64,000 bases of DNA from Hymenopus coronatus (lineage: Eukaryota; Arthropoda; Insecta; Mantodea; Hymenopodidae): NCBI GenBank assembly GCA_030762935.1, contig CM060895.1, forward strand, positions 39,609,001 to 39,673,000. Direction: 5' to 3'. The notes under the pieces are model-generated. The model was not told where the DNA came from, did not search any database, and saw nothing but the letters and a program-made list of their open reading frames with translations. The number at the start of each line of letters is the position of its first letter. Positions within the stretch are counted from its first letter, which is position 1. Positions 61,379-64,000 of this stretch are shown here, piece by piece. The position numbers and the translations under genes were made by a program.

Positions 61379-61633
61379 CCACCAAATACTCCCAAAAGAG
61401 TGCAGGATGATGAGAATGAAGATGATGATTATGATAATGAATTTGAACGACAAAGAAAAATGCGTAAATTGGCAAGAAGTCGATTGGCAAGTGAAATAGA
61501 TATAGTGGAGAGGACAAGGAGGCTTCCTCCACAGGCACAACAAAAAGAGGTCGATTCTTTAAAATTGGAGAAACCTATAACTGAGGAGGAAAGAGAAAAG
61601 ATATTAGAACTAGTTGAAAATGAAGAAGTTGAG
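61379..61633 (+). CDS. CTNNBL1: CTNNBL1 exon 2, 85 codons
   Basis: This open stretch is bounded by a pyrimidine-containing tract ending TTTTCAG (acceptor, AG at 61377-61378) and GAG followed by GTAAGT (strong donor at 61634). It is phase 0 at both ends, so it joins exon 1 in frame. The protein begins PPNTPKRVQDDENEDDD, which parallels the TKRPRDDEEEE segment after residue 10 of human CTNNBL1. A basic patch follows (RQRKMRKLARSR, a possible nuclear-localisation signal), and the exon ends ITEEEREKILELVENEEVE, equivalent to the acidic region before the armadillo-like repeats. The exon is longer than the human counterpart because of an Arg/Lys/Glu-rich insert, plausibly lineage-specific. No armadillo-repeat exon is visible before the window end, so the gene is truncated by the window. 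Confidence 0.8.
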
Positions 61634-61879
61634 GTAAGTTGAATTTTTTAGAGTAGCAAGCAACCACTACCACTGCCACTGCCACCAACTTTATGGTTTA
61701 GGTCTTTTGAAATGTTTCAGCTCCAGTTTTTAGTTTTGTTCCACTTATTACAGGTATTGTAATAATCATATCTGTTTTTAGTTTCATCTTCATTTCGTTA
61801 CTTACTTCCATGCATTGCAGATAATCAGATTCATTTATTTCTACAATTGTATATTATTAATGACTTCCTGCTTAGAATT

Positions 61880-62128
61880 TTACTTTCTTTAGCACACATT
61901 ACGTTGTATTCCACCGAAAAAATTCAATGCCAAGATTTCACCAGGTATACATGTTTTCCCCTCCCCCCATTACAAAAAAAAAATTAGATAAAGTTCCATG
62001 TGTGTCTCTGTGGACAGCATAACTTAAAATCGATGTCGGGTAAATATCAAACTTGGTATTTAGGTTCAGCATCTTCCAAGAATGCAACACAAAGATTTTC
62101 AGGAAAATCCCTCCACCCCCAATTACAC
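61880..62128 (+). repeat. RA repeat, left part, in CTNNBL1 intron 2
   Basis: A hairpin relic (TTTACTTTCTTTAGC), then CAAGATTTCACCAGGTATAC, ATCAAACTTGGTATTTAGGT and GATTTTCAGGAAAATCCC. Interrupted at CCCCAATTAC. Confidence 0.75.
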
Positions 62129-62508
62129 AATGACACATGTCGTTCAAAATAACTTACAATCAGACAGATATCGTTGCCTTAAGTTGTGGGAAGCATCAGA
62201 ATCAGGCACTCTTCTAGGATGGAAGCTACACCTAGATGTTCTACATACAACACTCACAGGAGGTATTGTTGGCACCATATATTTAAACATCACAAGAAGA
62301 GTTTTATCCAAAACTGACTTAGAACACCATGATTTTCAAGACAACATTATAGGAATGCATCAAATGCTAGCAGTAGCTATGAAGTAAAACTTAACATACA
62401 GCCTTAACCCCTGTATATGTTATAACAAACAAAAGGCAAAAGTAAATTCAAACATTTGTATATTTAGTAATAGACATTGAGAGTGAGCCACCATTGTTGC
62501 AAACACAA
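62129..62508 (+). other. Unidentified insert in RA with an 85-codon open frame
   Basis: Foreign sequence replaces about 12 bp of RA. A plus-strand frame runs from ATG at 62133 to TAA at 62388. It includes CLKLWEASESGTLLGWKLHL and HHDFQDNIIGMHQMLAVAMK, with a natural-looking amino-acid mix. No splice donor follows and no poly-A is visible. I cannot identify it. It could be a processed fragment of a host gene, part of another element, or chance. Confidence 0.4.
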
Positions 62509-63100
62509 ACATAGGACATTTTTCAAAAATTTTGATTTTCTCAAAAATGGCTTGATGATTTTTATTAAAATAGCATATGTTTAAGATATCTTCATGACTA
62601 ATGAAATAATAAATCTTGAATTTTCTGGGAATAGTCTCTGAAGACTGTATTGTTGATGACTTGTATAACTCATAAGCCATAAGAAATAGACAAAAACTTA
62701 CTACACAAAAAATATGCCTACGTCTCATTAAAACACATAATGCATGTCATATACAATTTTTTTTTCACAGACATTACTTGTTATTGGTTTCAGTTTTAAA
62801 CTACTTAATGTTTTCTCAAGTGTGAATCAACTCTCATTTCATCTCTTTTGTTTTACTTCCGAGAATGCAAAAGAGAACTTAATTGTTTCATGTAGCAATA
62901 ACTTATAAAAGATTTGACTATCGCTTTAGCCTAGTGTATTCCTTTATTTCCCTTATACTTACAAGCAAGCAAGCAATAAGGCCATTACTGCTAATGTTTA
63001 TTTTGATTAGAATGACATAGATAAAAGAATGTTTTGTAAGGAAAGTTTGTTTGTAGAACAGTTAGAGAAAGTCATGTGAATGAAATACATAAGATTTTTT
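62509..63100 (+). repeat. RA repeat, right part, in CTNNBL1 intron 2
   Basis: Resumes with ACATTTTTCAAAAATTTTGA and runs to the tail AGTCATGTGAATGAAATACA. CpG-depleted (for example CATAAGCCATAAGAAATAG). Confidence 0.8.
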
Positions 63101-63628
63101 TCAGTTGTGTTGTCCATTGATCTTACGAATTTTATTTATGCAACTGGATTTGGCTTTAATCTTTCTTACCTAAAGTCTTTGTTTCACTTCCATATAATAT
63201 AATTACAGTTGAACCTCACTTTTATATTATTCTATTCTATGTATTTTGCAGATATACTTCATCCATTAATACTTAGCTCAATTATATATTTTTCAGTTAC
63301 ATGTATGTTTTTAAGCCATCCATTTTACTGCTTCTCATGTACAAAATATATTCATTTAATTATTTGTTCATATGTTATGTTTAAGGTATAGTTTCTGTAA
63401 ACTGTATCCTTGCTGTTGCAGTCCAGACGTGTGTTAACAATATGATCAGCCTAAACAATAGCTGCATTTCACTAAGTAGTGCATAGCTATAATTTGCTAG
63501 TATATAAATGTGTGTAAAGAAAAATTGATAACTCTTTTAAACCAGCAATTATAGAGCATGAATATTCTGAATCACCTTTCTTTTTTTCTTTTCTTTTTTT
63601 CTTTCTTTCTTAAAAAAATTAACTTAGG

Positions 63629-63757
63629 TTTATTTATGGATGTTCTTTAACTGCTATGTTTCTCAGTATACCATTCTATATTGGGCATGAAAGACCATAA
63701 ATTTTGGTCGGAGGCCTCTATCGGGCTTGAGATTCTTTTACATGCCATAAATTATAA
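63629..63757 (-). repeat. SINE1, 3' half only, CpG-decayed
   Basis: TTTATTTATGGATGTTCTTT through TATTGGGCATGAAAGACC to TTCTTTTACATGCCATAAAT. The tRNA half is absent. Confidence 0.8.
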
Positions 63758-64000
63758 CTTGCCACATCCTTGTAAGTACTCTAAGAAGTGTATTATGTTT
63801 ATTATTTATGTTTTTGTTTCATTTATTGCTTTCTTATATCAAACAATGTATAGTTAATTTGAGTCAGTAGCACAGCCAGAAAAATAGTAAGGGGGCTACA
63901 TATAATGGTCCATTTTATAAACAATATGTATAAAATCAAATGATAAATATGAATTAATCTTAAGTTGAACAATTTTTAAATAATTTATTTTATATTCATA

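Larger units (their letters stand above)
61634..64000 (+). other. CTNNBL1 intron 2 (start; continues past window)
   Basis: Begins with GTAAGT. It holds an RA repeat split by an unexplained insert (62129-62508), a pyrimidine-rich tract near 63576-63612 and a truncated SINE1 on the minus strand. CpG is scarce. I found no further CTNNBL1 exon. Confidence 0.55.

Overview
This is AT-rich, intron- and repeat-dominated animal nuclear DNA, most likely from an insect. There are no operons, long ORFs or rRNA genes. The tRNA-derived SINEs at 14.2 kb and elsewhere resemble, from memory, families of cockroaches, termites, stick insects and grasshoppers, so a polyneopteran is my best guess. That assignment is an inference and was not tested by a search. 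Most apparent short ORFs are chance readings of repeats; for example, the His-Thr and Cys-Val runs are translated CA/GT microsatellites.

One host gene is supported: the 5' end of CTNNBL1 (beta-catenin-like protein 1, a Prp19/CDC5L-complex spliceosome factor). It has a 10-codon first exon at 60301-60330 and a second exon at 61379-61633 with clean phase-0 splice sites. The rest of the gene lies beyond the right edge. DNA just upstream of and around its start keeps ordinary CpG frequency, whereas about 54.1-59.6 kb and 61.6-64 kb are strongly CpG-poor. This looks like the footprint of germline gene-body methylation around an unmethylated promoter.

The rest is a transposon graveyard. One repeat family, here called RA, accounts by my hand tally for about a third of the window, in some 38 pieces on both strands. 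It is about 1.05 kb long and non-coding, carries a GT/CA microsatellite, and has a 42-bp near-palindrome at one end. I cannot assign it to a known class. Around and inside it sit four tRNA-headed SINE families (SINE1 to SINE4) plus a fifth poly-A SINE, several decayed Tc1/mariner-superfamily transposases (20.3, 30.4, 38.0, 41.8 and 47.1 kb), pogo-like helix-turn-helix relics (52.2 kb, possibly 37.4 kb) and two non-LTR retrotransposon 3' ends (4.1-4.7 kb and 51.9-52.1 kb). No element looks autonomous.

Nested insertions give a relative history. SINE1 sits inside RA (26.2 and 41.1 kb), inside a mariner (20.5 kb) and inside SINE4 (53.6 kb). A Tc1-like element sits inside the RA hairpin (38.0 kb), and one RA sits inside another RA (10.2 kb). 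Repeat boundaries below were read by eye and may be off by tens of bases unless a target-site duplication is given.
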